In this document: positions 63,707 through 64,000 of the stretch, in pieces
How the letters are laid out: each line of letters starts with the position of its first letter
How positions within the stretch are numbered: position 1 is the first letter of the stretch
NCBI GenBank assembly: GCA_014284505.1
Contig: JAAFYY010000001.1
Span: 3,286,001-3,350,000 of the forward strand
From: Streptacidiphilus sp. 4-A2
GTDB lineage: Bacteria > Actinomycetota > Actinomycetes > Streptomycetales > Streptomycetaceae
DNA: 64,000 nucleotides
Direction of reading: 5' to 3'
Program-made: the position numbers and the translations under genes
Notes under the pieces: model-generated
The model's database searches: none
Seen by the model: the letters and a program-made list of their open reading frames with translations, nothing else
Told to the model about the DNA's origin: nothing

Positions 63707-63848
63707 AGGCGGCGGCCCGGGGACCCCGGGGGTAGGTCCGGCCAGGCTGCCGCACTGGGCGACTACCCGCCCTGCGGCAGCTAAACCTGCCAATCGGAAC
63801 CCCGGCCCGGACCCCCGCGTCCGCTACCCGGATCCGCCGGAGGGGCCG

Positions 63849-64000
63849 TCAGGCGGCCGGGGTGGGCGCGAGCTGAATGCCGATCACGCAGGTGTCGTCG
63901 TGTCGGCGCTGCTGTGGGTGAGCAGGTAGTCCAAGCGGTCGTCCAGGGTGGTCGTGGTGCGCTGCGCGGTCACCAGCAGCTGGTCGAGGGAGCTCTGGAC
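63849..64000 (-). CDS. PP2C/SpoIIE-type serine phosphatase, C-terminal end (partial)
   Basis: Only the last 50 or so residues are inside the window. Visible: SSLDQLLVTAQRTTTTLDDR, LDYLLTH, then after one lost base near 63905 DDTCVIGIQLAPTPAA. The late DD-x-C-hydrophobic block is the metal-binding end of SpoIIE/RsbU-type phosphatases, which dephosphorylate anti-anti-sigma factors. Fits the neighbouring HATPase gene. Confidence 0.7.
   Translation of the reverse strand, partial: PELPRPAAGDRAAHHDHPGRPLGLPAHPQQRRHDDTCVIGIQLAPTPAA

Overview
The window comes from a high-GC actinomycete, most likely Streptomycetaceae (Streptomyces, Kitasatospora or a relative). The evidence is very high GC with third-position bias, frequent GTG starts, a WhiB-like regulator, a SpoIIE-type phosphatase with an anti-sigma-type ATPase, ECF sigma factors, Tat-exported enzymes, a class III lanthipeptide locus and type I-E-like CRISPR repeats. 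No tRNA, rRNA, transposase, integrase or phage gene was recognised. Many genes need one or more frame changes to give a full-length protein, and nearly all changes look like the loss of one G or C. I treat most of these as sequencing errors and annotate the gene through them.

Layout. 0-9.7 kb: end of a secreted anchor-domain protein, a SNF2 helicase with a SWIM zinc-finger partner, a TetR/MFS efflux pair, a flavin oxidoreductase and a PIG-L deacetylase. 9.9-16.2 kb: a DacB-type D,D-carboxypeptidase, a flavin reductase, two divergent CRISPR arrays fused at a palindromic chimeric repeat with no leader and no cas genes, a TetR fragment cut off at the array edge, a YCII/ECF sigma pair whose sigma gene is badly broken, and a small secreted protein. 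16.3-32.0 kb: a catabolic island that can be read as choline to betaine aldehyde (BetA), glycine betaine (BetB), dimethylglycine (Rieske oxygenase), sarcosine (dimethylglycine oxidase) and glycine (SoxBDAG), with a permease, a Rieske ferredoxin and an IclR regulator. Its promoter regions share a GCGCAAC-type motif.

32.2-41.2 kb: a serine-hydrolase homologue with altered active-site motifs, a flavin dehydrogenase, an ECF sigma factor coupled to a membrane protein, GrpB, a divergent MFS/DeoR pair, a HAD hydrolase and an orphan domain protein. 41.3-52.7 kb: a small molybdopterin-domain protein, a xanthine-dehydrogenase-type pair behind a 22-bp palindrome, a HoxX homologue without hydrogenase genes, LysR, an epimerase, an amidase and a Tat-exported flavin oxidase. 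53.0-55.9 kb: a class III lanthipeptide synthetase, a cysteine-free precursor peptide and a strong terminator. 55.9-64.0 kb: an atypical subtilase, a Tat-exported alpha/beta hydrolase, an exported EEP-family phosphodiesterase and signalling genes (HATPase, WhiB, PP2C).

The most unusual items are the leaderless palindromic CRISPR junction, the cysteine-free lanthipeptide precursor, and the candidate regulon motif that links the choline-to-glycine genes.
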